From NCBI GenBank assembly GCA_905233825.1, contig CAJOFE010000006.1:1-64000 (forward strand): a stretch of DNA of 64,000 bases, written 5' to 3'. This DNA comes from an uncultured Prevotella sp. (GTDB lineage Bacteria; Bacteroidota; Bacteroidia; Bacteroidales; Bacteroidaceae). The notes under the pieces were generated by a model. That model searched no databases, had not been told where the DNA came from, and saw nothing but the letters and a program-made list of their open reading frames with translations. The translations under genes and the position numbers were made by a program. Shown piece by piece: positions 39,145 to 48,038 of the stretch. Numbering within the stretch: the first letter of the stretch is position 1; each line of letters begins with the position of its first letter.

Positions 39145-40137
39145 TTAATATCCTGTCTTGTAGATTACCTTACCGGCTCCGCTGGTAATTTTCATGGCTT
39201 CGGGATGCTCGCGGATGAAAGAGTCGATATGGCGCACGCGCTTTTCCTCCAGAATCTCGTCCATAGCGATGAGGATGCCCGTTTCTTCAACATCGCCGAA
39301 GCCATAGTTGATAGCAGTGCCGAAAAGTTTCATGGTAGGCGAGAGGCTCATGTAGGCGTTCACGAGCGGTGGGATATTGAAACCCAGAGCGCGAATCTCA
39401 CGGTTCATGATGCGGTAGTCTTCCTTGAAGCTTTTACCACAGAACAGGGCTGCAAGCTGCTCCTCGGGGGTGTCTATCTTCAGAGGGTTCAGGGGTACGA
39501 CGAGGCCTTCCTTGTCGCCGAAGTATTTATTGAGGAAAAAGAGAATCATGTCGCGTCCCTCGCGGATATAACTGGGGTACATGGTCATCTTTCCAAAGAA
39601 ATAGCGTACGTTGGGCTGTACGACGGTAAGCGCTCCCAGACCGTCCCACAGGTTGTCGAGGGCGAAGAGACTTTTGGCACCCATGCGCGAACTCTGGTAG
39701 GGCAGCGAGACAAACGAGCGGCCCAGCTCAATTGTGTAAGGCATATATTCGCGCAGGAACTTCTCGCTGAAATGGAACATGTGGCTGGTGGCCAAGTGGG
39801 GCTGTCCGTCGGCGTTGATGTCCCATTTGGTGCCCTCTAAGTAGCGGTAGCCGCCGATAATCTCCTGTGCCTCAGGGTTCCAGACGATAAGCTGCTTGTA
39901 GCAGTTGTCGCAGGTGTCGAACTCGTCGAGGTCGCAGTCCTTGCCTGTGCCGCCACCAGCCTCGCGGAAGGCAATCTCGCGCAGGCGCCCTATCTCGCGC
40001 ATCACGTTGGGTGCGTTGTGGGCCGTGATGATGTAAATCTCGTTGTTGCTCTTATTGGTCATGCGCAACTGGCGCTCAGGCGTCAGTTCACTCTTGAGTA
40101 CCTCTACGGGGATGGGGGCGATGATAGGTTGTTCCAT
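39145..40137 (-). CDS. glsB: GlsB-like N-acyltransferase (glycine lipid synthesis)
   Basis: A 330-residue GNAT-related acyltransferase of the ornithine-lipid OlsB / 'hemolysin' type. In Bacteroides, GlsB attaches a 3-hydroxy fatty acid to the amino group of glycine as the first step to glycine lipids. Motifs seen are EIGRLREIAFREAGGGTGKDCDLDEFDTCDNCYKQLIVWN, EIIGGYRYLEG, YTIELGRSFVSLPYQ and LWDGLGAL. The start at 40137 (MEQPIIAPIPVEVL) is chosen because its ATG shares a base with the stop of the preceding glsA gene; an in-frame start 39 bp upstream would lie inside that gene. The neighbour is an O-acyltransferase, as expected for glsA. Product identity rests on family and pairing. Confidence 0.8.
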   Translation of the reverse strand: MEQPIIAPIPVEVLKSELTPERQLRMTNKSNNEIYIITAHNAPNVMREIGRLREIAFREAGGGTGKDCDLDEFDTCDNCYKQLIVWNPEAQEIIGGYRYLEGTKWDINADGQPHLATSHMFHFSEKFLREYMPYTIELGRSFVSLPYQSSRMGAKSLFALDNLWDGLGALTVVQPNVRYFFGKMTMYPSYIREGRDMILFFLNKYFGDKEGLVVPLNPLKIDTPEEQLAALFCGKSFKEDYRIMNREIRALGFNIPPLVNAYMSLSPTMKLFGTAINYGFGDVEETGILIAMDEILEEKRVRHIDSFIREHPEAMKITSGAGKVIYKTGY

Positions 40138-40967
40138 TATAGTTGATAGACTTGGTTCTTGACGTATTCTGCCCACTGTGCAGGTGTCTTCGACTTGTCG
40201 GTGAAGGTCTGCCAGGGAATAGGTTTGCCAATATGTACGGGAAAGGTGTTGCCGGTGTTCTTGTACATCTCATCGACGAGGAAAAGCATGGCTACATTCA
40301 CCTTCTTGATACAACGGTCGCTGATGTTCGAGAGACGATAGAAGAAGTTGCTGTTGCGTCCGCCAAAATGGATGGGTACCACGTCGCGCTGTGTCTCCAC
40401 ACTTTTGGTGATGAAGGTCTTCTTCCAAGGCAGGTCGCGTATCTCTCCCTTGCGTCGGCGTGAGCACAGGCCGGCAGGGAACATCAGCATGTGGTAGTCA
40501 CTCTTGAAGCCCGCCTCTACCATTGCGGGGAAGTTGCGGCTCTGCTGGCCTGTCTTGTTGATGGGAATACAGAGAGGAGCCAGACCTGGCAGGTTCATCA
40601 GCAAGTCGTTTACCAGGTAACGGAAGTTGTCGCCATAGTGACGGCCAATGAGGGCTCCCAAAGCTACGCCATCTACTCCACCCATAGGGTGGTTGCTGAC
40701 GAAAGTGTAGAGCTTTCCGTCGTCCTTCGACGGCAGGTTTTCTTCGCCTGTTACCTCTAATTTCGTGTCAAGAAACTCCATGCAGGCCTCGAGCCAGGGC
40801 GTGCCTTTCAGGTCGCGTGAACGCCACAGAAACTCGTTGCACTGATCCTCATGGGCGATGCGCTTCAGCCAACTGACAGCGAAGCCCGGCACCCAGCGGG
40901 CTTTCTTACCCAGCTTGCCGTGCAGCACTTTCTCAATGTCAATCGTTTTTTCTGTAATCGTGTCCAT
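40137..40967 (-). CDS. glsA: GlsA-like O-acyltransferase (PlsC family)
   Basis: A 276-residue PlsC-type lysophospholipid acyltransferase. The catalytic H-x4-D lies in FVSNHPMGGVDGVALG, with the second block FPAGLCSRRRKGEIRDLPW binding the acceptor. In Bacteroides, GlsA esterifies the hydroxy group of the N-acyl glycine made by GlsB. The one-base overlap with glsB (TAATG) supports one operon, with this gene first. The start is ATG 40967. A -7 box, TAATTTTG on the minus strand (40996-41003), lies upstream. The protein should sit at the cytoplasmic side of the inner membrane. Confidence 0.82.
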   Translation of the reverse strand: MDTITEKTIDIEKVLHGKLGKKARWVPGFAVSWLKRIAHEDQCNEFLWRSRDLKGTPWLEACMEFLDTKLEVTGEENLPSKDDGKLYTFVSNHPMGGVDGVALGALIGRHYGDNFRYLVNDLLMNLPGLAPLCIPINKTGQQSRNFPAMVEAGFKSDYHMLMFPAGLCSRRRKGEIRDLPWKKTFITKSVETQRDVVPIHFGGRNSNFFYRLSNISDRCIKKVNVAMLFLVDEMYKNTGNTFPVHIGKPIPWQTFTDKSKTPAQWAEYVKNQVYQL

Positions 40968-41274
40968 CAACAGACCGTTTTTATGTATTGGCTTGCAAAA
41001 TTAACACAAATCTTTCAATAATCCCACTTTTTTGTGTAAAAATGTTCGTTTTTACACTTTTTTTAAGACGAAATGATGTAAGGATGCTGGTTGGGAACAA
41101 TAAAAAGGTGTTGCACAAAACTTTCCTTTTGTGCGAAAAAAGGCATAAAAGAGGGTGGGAGAGAAAAAAAATGAAGAAAAATGAAAAAAAAGTGGGGATT
41201 TTTGGGGGATTGTGGGGGAAAATGATTAACTTTGCAGGCGAAGTTTTATAAAACATTGAAAAATATTTACGCGC
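40968..41274. promoter_or_regulatory. Divergent control region of glsAB and the dcw cluster
   Basis: An AT-rich gap without genes. On the plus strand TTTG (41201-41204) and TAACTTTG (41227-41234), 22 bp apart, form the likely promoter of mraZ. On the minus strand TAATTTTG (40996-41003) may serve glsA. MraZ normally represses its own operon by binding repeated GTG-containing boxes. GTGGGGA (41192-41198) and GTGGGGGA (41212-41219), overlapping this promoter, are candidates. Confidence 0.6.
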
Positions 41275-41730
41275 ATGCGATTTTTGGGTAATATTGAGGC
41301 AAAGACAGATGCCAAGGGTAGGGTATTCTTACCCGCTGTGTTCCGCAAGGTGCTTCAGGCATCGGGCGAGGAACTGCTGGTCATGCGCAAGGACATTCAC
41401 CAGAAGTGTCTGGTGATCTATCCTGAAAGCGTGTGGAACGAGCGTGTCGATGCGTTGCGTGCCCGTATCAGTGAATGGGATGATGAAGGGAAGATGGTGC
41501 TACGCCAGTATATGAAGGAGGCTGAGACGCTGGCCCTCGATGGCAATGGGCGCTTCCTGATTCCCAAGCGCTATCTGCAAATGGCAGAGATAGACCAGAC
41601 GGTGCGCTTCATCGGCATGACCGATACTATTGAAATCTGGGCGGCTGAGAAGGTTGAAGAGCCCTTCATGTCGCAACAGGATTTCTCGGAAAAACTAAAG
41701 GCCATTATGACGGCCAAAATGGAAGACTGA
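41275..41730 (+). CDS. mraZ: Transcriptional regulator MraZ
   Basis: A 151-residue protein with two SpoVT/AbrB-like halves, each with the DxxxR signature: MRFLGNIEAKTDAKGRVFLPAVFRKVL and LALDGNGRFLIPKRYL. MraZ rings bind repeated boxes upstream of the division/wall cluster and repress it. It is the first gene of the cluster, 41 bp after its promoter, and is followed by rsmH after 2 bp, as in most bacteria. Confidence 0.95.
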   Translation: MRFLGNIEAKTDAKGRVFLPAVFRKVLQASGEELLVMRKDIHQKCLVIYPESVWNERVDALRARISEWDDEGKMVLRQYMKEAETLALDGNGRFLIPKRYLQMAEIDQTVRFIGMTDTIEIWAAEKVEEPFMSQQDFSEKLKAIMTAKMED

Positions 41731-41732
41731 AT

Positions 41733-42650
41733 ATGACGACGGCTACCACATATCACGTTCCTGTTCTCCTGAAGGAGAGCGTTGACGGGCTTGACATCAA
41801 GCCCGACGGCGTTTATGTGGATGTGACTTTCGGCGGTGGTGGCCATTCGCGTGAGATATTACGGCGTTTAGGACATGGAGGGCGGCTCTATGGCTTCGAT
41901 CAAGATGCCGATGCCGAACAGAATATTGCCGACGATGCCCGCTTTACCTTTGTGCGTAGCAACTTCCGCTACCTGAAACAGTGGATGCACTACTATGGTG
42001 AGGATCAGATTGATGGTTTGTTGGCCGACTTAGGTGTGTCGTCGCATCACTTTGACGATGCCACGCGTGGCTTCTCCTTCCGCTTTGATGCACCCCTCGA
42101 CATGCGCATGAACAAGCGGGCAGGAATAACGGCTGCCGATGTGGTGAATGACTATAGTGAGGAGCAGCTGACTGATATCCTTCGCCTTTATGGTGAACTG
42201 AGAAATGCACGTCAGGTGGCTGTCGCCTTGGTAAAGAGCCGTCAGCAGCAGCGCATAGAGACAACGGGACAATTGTTGGAAGCCACCGAACGGCTCTTCG
42301 CCCGTGAGCGCGAGAAAAAAGAGGTGACGAAGCTGTTTCAGGCCCTGCGTATTGAGGTGAACCACGAGATGGAAGCCCTGCGCGACATGCTGAAGGGAGC
42401 CAGTCAGGTGCTGAAGTCTGGCGGACGGCTGAGCATCATCACCTATCACTCATTAGAAGACCGTATGGTGAAGAACGTGATGCGTACAGGCAATGTGGAA
42501 GGACACATGGAACAGGACTTCTTCGGACGTGTCAAGTCGCCGTTTCGTGTAATCAGCAATAAAGTCATCATACCTACCGATGAGGAACAGAACGAGAATC
42601 CTCGTAGCCGTAGTGCCAAATTGAGGATAGCGGAGAAAATGGAGAATTGA
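41733..42650 (+). CDS. rsmH: 16S rRNA (cytosine1402-N4)-methyltransferase RsmH
   Basis: A 305-residue SAM-dependent enzyme that methylates N4 of C1402 in 16S rRNA. Motifs: YHVPVLLKESVDGL, VYVDVTFGGGGHSREIL (SAM binding), LYGFDQDADAEQN, DGLLADLGVSSHHFDDATRGFSFRFDAPLDMRMN, and IITYHSLEDRMVK. The final residues KMEN are encoded by AAAATGGAGAATTGA, which resembles heptamer repeat sequence. It is the second gene of the dcw cluster. Confidence 0.96.
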   Translation: MTTATTYHVPVLLKESVDGLDIKPDGVYVDVTFGGGGHSREILRRLGHGGRLYGFDQDADAEQNIADDARFTFVRSNFRYLKQWMHYYGEDQIDGLLADLGVSSHHFDDATRGFSFRFDAPLDMRMNKRAGITAADVVNDYSEEQLTDILRLYGELRNARQVAVALVKSRQQQRIETTGQLLEATERLFAREREKKEVTKLFQALRIEVNHEMEALRDMLKGASQVLKSGGRLSIITYHSLEDRMVKNVMRTGNVEGHMEQDFFGRVKSPFRVISNKVIIPTDEEQNENPRSRSAKLRIAEKMEN

Positions 42651-42654
42651 ACAA

Positions 42655-43104
42655 ATGGCAAAGAACGACGAGCAGGAAGAGTTGGTGCAGCCTCAGGCAG
42701 AAATGGCCGAGGATGAGCTTCTGACGGAGGAAACGACGTTCCAGAAGATGAAGCGCCATGCCAGCGAGAGCGATGAGGCTCCCGCGGGTTCGCTACGCTT
42801 TAGGGACATTCTGGGTGGCGATTACCTCTGGTCGTTGGTGCGCAACCAGATATGGGTCATCATGCTCGTCGTGCTGATAACTACGGCCTATGTGGCAGTG
42901 CGCTATCAGTGTCAGCAGGATGCCATCGACATCAGCCAGCTGGAGAAAGACCTTGTCGATGCCAAATTCCAGGCACTCAGCAGCTCAAGCAATCTGACAC
43001 GTATGTGTCGTCAGAGTACGGTGTTGACAATGCTAAAGGCCAATAGCGACTCGCTGCTGCAGATGAGTAAGCAGCCGCCTTATATTATTGAAGTGCCAGA
43101 ATAG
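42655..43104 (+). CDS. ftsL: FtsL-like division protein
   Basis: A 149-residue single-pass membrane protein: a charged cytoplasmic N-terminus (about residues 1-60), a membrane helix (IWVIMLVVLITTAYVAV), then a coiled-coil-like periplasmic part (QQDAIDISQLEKDLVDAKFQAL). Position between rsmH and ftsI, topology and length match the FtsL-like proteins of Bacteroidota, which are poorly conserved in sequence. FtsL forms a complex with FtsB and FtsQ that activates FtsWI septal wall synthesis. Identification rests mainly on position. Confidence 0.82.
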   Translation: MAKNDEQEELVQPQAEMAEDELLTEETTFQKMKRHASESDEAPAGSLRFRDILGGDYLWSLVRNQIWVIMLVVLITTAYVAVRYQCQQDAIDISQLEKDLVDAKFQALSSSSNLTRMCRQSTVLTMLKANSDSLLQMSKQPPYIIEVPE

Positions 43105-43135
43105 ATTGTAGATAGTCAAATCATAAATAAAGAAG

Positions 43136-45256
43136 GTGAGTAAATTCAGAAAGGAAAAGGTAATGCCTCGCTACTTGATAGTAGCCGTGATACTGGCACT
43201 CGTAGGAGTGGCGGTCGTGGTGAAGGCTGCCTATACTATGACAGCTGAAAAGAACTGGTGGCTGGAGGTACAGCGTAACCAGACGAACGTCGCCGACAGC
43301 ATCAAGAAGCCTAATCGTGGCAATGTGCTCAGTTGCGACGGTCAGCTACTGGCCGGTAGTATTCCTGAATATGAGATATTCATTGATTTCCGAGCTGGTT
43401 TGCAGAGGCTTGAAGACGGAACTTTCTATGAAGACACGGTATGGGTGCACAAGCGTGACACGTTATGGATGGAGAAACTCGATAGTCTATGCGACGGTCT
43501 GCATGAGATTTTCCCTCAGAAGAGTGCAGAGGAGTTCCGTGCGCACCTGATGGAAGGCTACAATAAGAAGAGCCGCTATTGGCGTGTATGGAGGGGCAAG
43601 ATTGATTATGCCACCTATAGTCAGGTGAAGCAGCTTCCCTTCTTTAATCTGCCGCGTCACAAAGGAGGCTTCTGTGGCGAGGAATATCCTGCCCGTCGTC
43701 ATCCCTTCGGCTCGCTGGCTGAGCGTACTATTGGCTCACGCGATACGGCGCGCTATGGTGTGGAGTTGGCTTGCGATTCCGTACTGGCAGGTACCTATGG
43801 CATCGCACATACACAGAAGGTCAGAAACAAACGGGTGTCTATCGTTACCCGTCCGCCTATTGACGGTGCTGATGTGGTGACTACGCTTGACGTGGGCATG
43901 CAAGACCTTTGCGAGAAAGCCCTTCTCGACGAGCTGAAGACGCGTGACGCACTTATGGGTGTAGCTATCCTGATGGAAGTGCAGACGGGCGACGTGAAAG
44001 CCATTGTGAACATGGAGAAGAGTGCCGATGGAGAGTACCGTGAGCGCCTGAACAATGCCTTAGGCTACCGTTGCGAGCCTGGTTCCGTATTCAAGACGGC
44101 TTCCATCCTGGTTGCCCTTGACGATGGAGTGGTGGACACTAGTTACACCATCAATACTGGCAATGGCCTGATGCGTATGCACGGAGCCAATATGAAAGAC
44201 CATAACTATAGTCGAGGCGGCTATGGCACTATCAACGTGGCACGGGCAATGGAGGTGAGTAGCAACATTGGCGTGAGTTTTGTCATCGACCATTTCTATG
44301 GTAGCAATCCCACCAAATATGTAGAGGGACTGCATCGTGTGGGCATTGGTGAAGATCTGAAGATTCCTCTTAATGAATACCGTGCACCCAACATCCGTTA
44401 TCCGGATACGAAGACTTCGAACCGTAGTCTTTATTGGAGTAAGACTACGTTACCATGGATGAGCATAGGTTATGAGACTCAGATTGCCCCTATCAACACA
44501 CTGGCATTCTATAACGCTATTGCCAACGACGGTAAGTTGGTACAACCCCGTTTCGTCAAGCAGATTGTGAAAGAGGGACAGGTAGTAGAAGACAAACCCG
44601 TCGTGGTGCTAAACGAGCAGATTGCTCGTCCCGAGGCTGTGAAGACCATGCAGACCATCCTGACACATGTGGTCAGCCAGGGCTTGGGCAAACGTGCTGG
44701 TTCGCGCTCCTTTGCAGTGGCTGGCAAGACAGGAACGGCACAGGTCAGCGATGCCGAATACAACTATCATTCGGGCAAGCGCTGCCACTGGCTCAGCTTC
44801 TGCGGCTATTTCCCTGCCGATGCGCCACGCTATTCTTGCATTGTCTGTGTGAAGACGACCAATGGTCCTGCATCAGGTGGACTGGTATCAGGAACGGTGT
44901 TCCACAATATTGCTGAGGGCGTGATGGCCAAGGACGTACGCATGGTGGCCTCGAATGCTCGTGACGAACACTCGGTGTTCGTGCCCGATGTGAAGAATGG
45001 CGATGAGCAGGCTGCCGGTTATGTGCTGTCGCAGTTAGGAATTAAAGATGTCAAGACGGAATCCGTATCGGTCAGTGATGGCATCATGCCCGATGTGACA
45101 GGCATGGGAGCACGCGATGCCGTCTATATGCTGGAGAAGATGGGTCTGAAAGTGCACATCACAGGCCGTGGCGACGTGAAGGGCCAAAGCATCCCCGCGG
45201 GTACCCAGTTGCATGACGGTATGGCCTGCAGGCTGGAGTTGGGAGTAAGGAGTTAA
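43136..45256 (+). CDS. ftsI: Division transpeptidase FtsI/PBP3 with a PASTA domain
   Basis: A 706-residue class B penicillin-binding protein that cross-links septal peptidoglycan. An N-terminal membrane anchor (YLIVAVILALVGVAVVVKAAY) is followed by the dimerisation domain (KKPNRGNVLSCDGQLLAGS) and the transpeptidase with SVFK (Ser317, Lys320), SSN (375-377) and KTG (531-533). A PASTA domain follows at about 645-702 (IMPDVTGMGARDAVYMLEKMGLKVHITG). The start is GTG 43136; ATG 43163 is a shorter alternative, but the residues in between (SKFRKEKV) look native. The last residues GVRS come from a GGAGTAAGGAGTTA heptamer pair. It is followed by murE after 12 bp. Confidence 0.95.
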   Translation: MSKFRKEKVMPRYLIVAVILALVGVAVVVKAAYTMTAEKNWWLEVQRNQTNVADSIKKPNRGNVLSCDGQLLAGSIPEYEIFIDFRAGLQRLEDGTFYEDTVWVHKRDTLWMEKLDSLCDGLHEIFPQKSAEEFRAHLMEGYNKKSRYWRVWRGKIDYATYSQVKQLPFFNLPRHKGGFCGEEYPARRHPFGSLAERTIGSRDTARYGVELACDSVLAGTYGIAHTQKVRNKRVSIVTRPPIDGADVVTTLDVGMQDLCEKALLDELKTRDALMGVAILMEVQTGDVKAIVNMEKSADGEYRERLNNALGYRCEPGSVFKTASILVALDDGVVDTSYTINTGNGLMRMHGANMKDHNYSRGGYGTINVARAMEVSSNIGVSFVIDHFYGSNPTKYVEGLHRVGIGEDLKIPLNEYRAPNIRYPDTKTSNRSLYWSKTTLPWMSIGYETQIAPINTLAFYNAIANDGKLVQPRFVKQIVKEGQVVEDKPVVVLNEQIARPEAVKTMQTILTHVVSQGLGKRAGSRSFAVAGKTGTAQVSDAEYNYHSGKRCHWLSFCGYFPADAPRYSCIVCVKTTNGPASGGLVSGTVFHNIAEGVMAKDVRMVASNARDEHSVFVPDVKNGDEQAAGYVLSQLGIKDVKTESVSVSDGIMPDVTGMGARDAVYMLEKMGLKVHITGRGDVKGQSIPAGTQLHDGMACRLELGVRS

Positions 45257-45268
45257 ATTAGTTTAGAT

Positions 45269-46723
45269 ATGGAGTTAAGCGAGCTTATCAGGAATATCAG
45301 CGTGAAGGTGATAGAGGGACCGGTCGATGTGGAAGTGGCCGATGTCGATATCGACTCGCGTCGCGTCAAGCCAGGTCATCTGTTCGTGGCTATCCCAGGC
45401 ACGCAGACCGACGGCCATCAGTATATAGCCAAGGCCATTGAGCAAGGTGCTGTTGCTGTGCTTTGTGAGCATATTCCCGACGGTGTGGATGCCAGTAAGG
45501 CAACCGTTGTCATCGTCGATTCTACCGAGGCAGCTGTGGGACCTGTGGCTACAGCCTTCCAGGGCTTTCCTGCAGAACGACTGAAGCTGGTAGGTGTTAC
45601 TGGCACCAATGGCAAGACCACTATCGCCACCTTATTATATAATATGTTCCGTAAGCTAGGCTACAAGTGCGGCCTGCTCTCTACGGTGTGTAACTACATC
45701 GAGGGCGAGCCCGTTCCTGCCAGTCATACCACGCCCGACCCTGTGGAACTGAACCGCCTGTTGCGCCGGATGGTGGATGCTGGCTGCCAGTATGCCTTTA
45801 TGGAGTGCAGCAGCCATGCCATTGCTCAGAAACGCATCGGTGGACTGAAGTTTGCCGGTGGTATCTTCACTAATCTGACGCGCGACCATCTCGACTATCA
45901 TAAGACGGTAGAGAATTATCGCAACGCCAAGAAACAGTTCTTCGACATGTTGCCTAAGGGCAGTTTTGCCATCATCAATGCCGATGACAAAAACGGCATG
46001 TTCATGGTGCAAAATACCAAGGCTACGGTGAAAACCTATTCCGCGCAGCGCATGGCCGACTTCCGCGCACGTTTGGTGGAATGTCATTTCGAGGGTATGT
46101 ACTTGGAGATGGACGGTCGTGAAGTGGGTGTGCAGTTTATTGGCAAGTTCAACGTAAGCAACCTGCTTGCTGTTTATGCTACTGCCGTCATGTTGGGACA
46201 GCAACCCGAGGATGTGCTGGTGGTGCTGAGTACGCTGAAGAGCGTAGCGGGACGTCTGGAGCCCATCCGTTCGCCCGAAGGCTTTACGGCTATCGTCGAT
46301 TATGCCCACACCCCCGATGCCTTGGAGAATGTGCTGCGTGCCATCCACGAGGTGTTGCAAGGTAAGGGACAGGTCATCACCGTCTGTGGAGCAGGCGGCA
46401 ATCGTGACAAGGGTAAGCGTCCACTGATGGCACAGGAGGCCGTGAAGCAGAGCGACCGTGTGATTATTACCAGCGACAACCCCCGTTTCGAGGAGCCACA
46501 GGACATCATCAACGATATGCTGGCTGGACTCGAACCGAAGCAGATGAAGAAGGTGGTGTCTATCGTTGATCGTCGCGAGGCCATTCGCACAGCCTGCATG
46601 ATGGCGCAGAAAGGCGATGTCATCCTCATTGCAGGCAAGGGTCATGAGGACTATCAGGAAGTGAAGGGCGTGAAGCATCACTTCGACGACCGCGAGGTAG
46701 TGCGAGAAATTATCAGCGCATAG
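45269..46723 (+). CDS. murE: UDP-MurNAc-L-Ala-D-Glu:meso-DAP ligase MurE
   Basis: A 484-residue Mur ligase. N-terminal [21 protein letters not shown] loop [15 protein letters not shown] (about residue 108-122), [27 protein letters not shown], and the amino-acid motif DNPR (403-406), which marks enzymes that add meso-diaminopimelate, not lysine. It catalyses the third amino-acid addition in peptidoglycan precursor synthesis in the cytoplasm. It is separated from mraY by a 42-bp repeat-like spacer. Confidence 0.96.
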   Translation: MELSELIRNISVKVIEGPVDVEVADVDIDSRRVKPGHLFVAIPGTQTDGHQYIAKAIEQGAVAVLCEHIPDGVDASKATVVIVDSTEAAVGPVATAFQGFPAERLKLVGVTGTNGKTTIATLLYNMFRKLGYKCGLLSTVCNYIEGEPVPASHTTPDPVELNRLLRRMVDAGCQYAFMECSSHAIAQKRIGGLKFAGGIFTNLTRDHLDYHKTVENYRNAKKQFFDMLPKGSFAIINADDKNGMFMVQNTKATVKTYSAQRMADFRARLVECHFEGMYLEMDGREVGVQFIGKFNVSNLLAVYATAVMLGQQPEDVLVVLSTLKSVAGRLEPIRSPEGFTAIVDYAHTPDALENVLRAIHEVLQGKGQVITVCGAGGNRDKGKRPLMAQEAVKQSDRVIITSDNPRFEEPQDIINDMLAGLEPKQMKKVVSIVDRREAIRTACMMAQKGDVILIAGKGHEDYQEVKGVKHHFDDREVVREIISA

Positions 46724-46725
46724 CA

Positions 46726-46765
46726 AAATAGTAGATTGTAAATAGTTAGATAGTACATTAGATAG
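46726..46765. repeat. Short period-7-like tract between murE and mraY
   Basis: AATAGTAGATTGTAAATAGTTAGATAGTACATTAGATAG shows loose 7-nt steps (TAGTAGA, TTGTAAA, TAGTTAG, ATAGTAC). It is weaker than the other tracts. Confidence 0.5.
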
Positions 46766-48037
46766 ATGTTATACTACCTGTTTCGATTCTTAGAAGAATA
46801 CAACATCCCTGGGGCGCACCTCTGGAGCTACATCTCTTTCCGTGCGTTGCTGGCTCTCATCCTGTCGCTGGGAATCTCGGCTTGGTTTGGTGCGCGTTTC
46901 ATCAAGTGGATGAAGCGGCGTAAGATTTTCGAGACCGAGCGCGACCCTTCCATCGACCCCTTCGGAGTGGAGAAGAAAGGTGTGCCTACCATGGGCGGTA
47001 TTATCATCATTGTCTCGCTGCTGGTGCCCGTACTGCTGTTGGGCCGTATGCGTAACATCTATCTTATCCTGATGATTGCCACTACGGTGTGGTTGGGATT
47101 CCTCGGTTTCATGGACGACTATATCAAGATTTTCCGTAGGAACAAGGAAGGTTTGAAGGGAAAATATAAGATTGTGGGACAGGTGTCGATAGGCTTCATC
47201 GTGGGCTTGACGCTCTATCTCAGTCCTGATGTAGTGATGCGCGAGAATATCAGTACCCCGCAGCGGAATAGGACTGAGTTGGTGAGCCATGAGACAGAGG
47301 CTCACAAGTCGCTGCAGACCACTATCCCCTTTACCAAGCACCATAACCTGAGCTACAGCGAGATCATGTCGTTTGTGGGCAAGCACAAGGTGGCTGCCGG
47401 ATGGATATTGTTCGTGTTTATAACCATTTTCGTGGTGACGGGCCTCTCTAATGGTGCCAACCTCAACGACGGCATGGATGGTATGTGTGCCGGCAACTCT
47501 GCTATCATAGGCGTGGTGCTGGGCATCTTGGCCTATGTGTCTTCACATATCGGCTATGCTTCCTATTTCGACATCATGTATATCCCGCATACTGAGGAAC
47601 TGGTGGTCTTCCTGGCGGCTTTTGTGGGAGCCATGATTGGCTTCCTTTGGTACAATGCCTATCCCGCCCAGATATTCATGGGCGACACGGGATCGCTCAC
47701 CATTGGCGGCATTATCGGCGTATGTGCCGTTATCATCCATAAGGAGCTGCTGCTGCCTATCCTGTGTGGTATCTTCTTCGTGGAGAGTCTGAGCGTCATC
47801 ATTCAGACACAATGGTTTAAGATACAGAAACGCAAGGGCCGCAGGGTGCGTGTGTTCCGTGCTACGCCTATCCACGACAATTTCCGTAAGCTCGACTCGC
47901 AGCTCGATGCTACGTCACACTACATCCTGAAGGGATGGCCTCGCCGTCCGTTCCACGAGTCAAAGATAACCATCCGCTTCTGGATTGTCTCTATCATCCT
48001 GGCGGCTATGACCATTATCACATTGAAGATAAGATAA
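46766..48037 (+). CDS. mraY: Phospho-MurNAc-pentapeptide translocase MraY
   Basis: A 423-residue polytopic membrane enzyme that moves phospho-MurNAc-pentapeptide to undecaprenyl phosphate, forming lipid I. Motifs: KKGVPTMGGIIII, FLGFMDDYIKIFRRNKEGLKGKYK (with the catalytic aspartates), GLSNGANLNDGMDGMCAGNSAI, AQIFMGDTGSLTIGG. It is about 60 residues longer than the E. coli enzyme because of a cytoplasmic/periplasmic loop (residues about 158-205), a usual feature of Bacteroidota. murD follows after 1 bp. Confidence 0.96.
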   Translation: MLYYLFRFLEEYNIPGAHLWSYISFRALLALILSLGISAWFGARFIKWMKRRKIFETERDPSIDPFGVEKKGVPTMGGIIIIVSLLVPVLLLGRMRNIYLILMIATTVWLGFLGFMDDYIKIFRRNKEGLKGKYKIVGQVSIGFIVGLTLYLSPDVVMRENISTPQRNRTELVSHETEAHKSLQTTIPFTKHHNLSYSEIMSFVGKHKVAAGWILFVFITIFVVTGLSNGANLNDGMDGMCAGNSAIIGVVLGILAYVSSHIGYASYFDIMYIPHTEELVVFLAAFVGAMIGFLWYNAYPAQIFMGDTGSLTIGGIIGVCAVIIHKELLLPILCGIFFVESLSVIIQTQWFKIQKRKGRRVRVFRATPIHDNFRKLDSQLDATSHYILKGWPRRPFHESKITIRFWIVSIILAAMTIITLKIR

Positions 48038-48038
48038 A

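Noticed and set aside
41161..41200. A-rich tract upstream of mraZ as a period-7 element
   Set aside because: It is a simple A-rich stretch without regular 7-nt steps.
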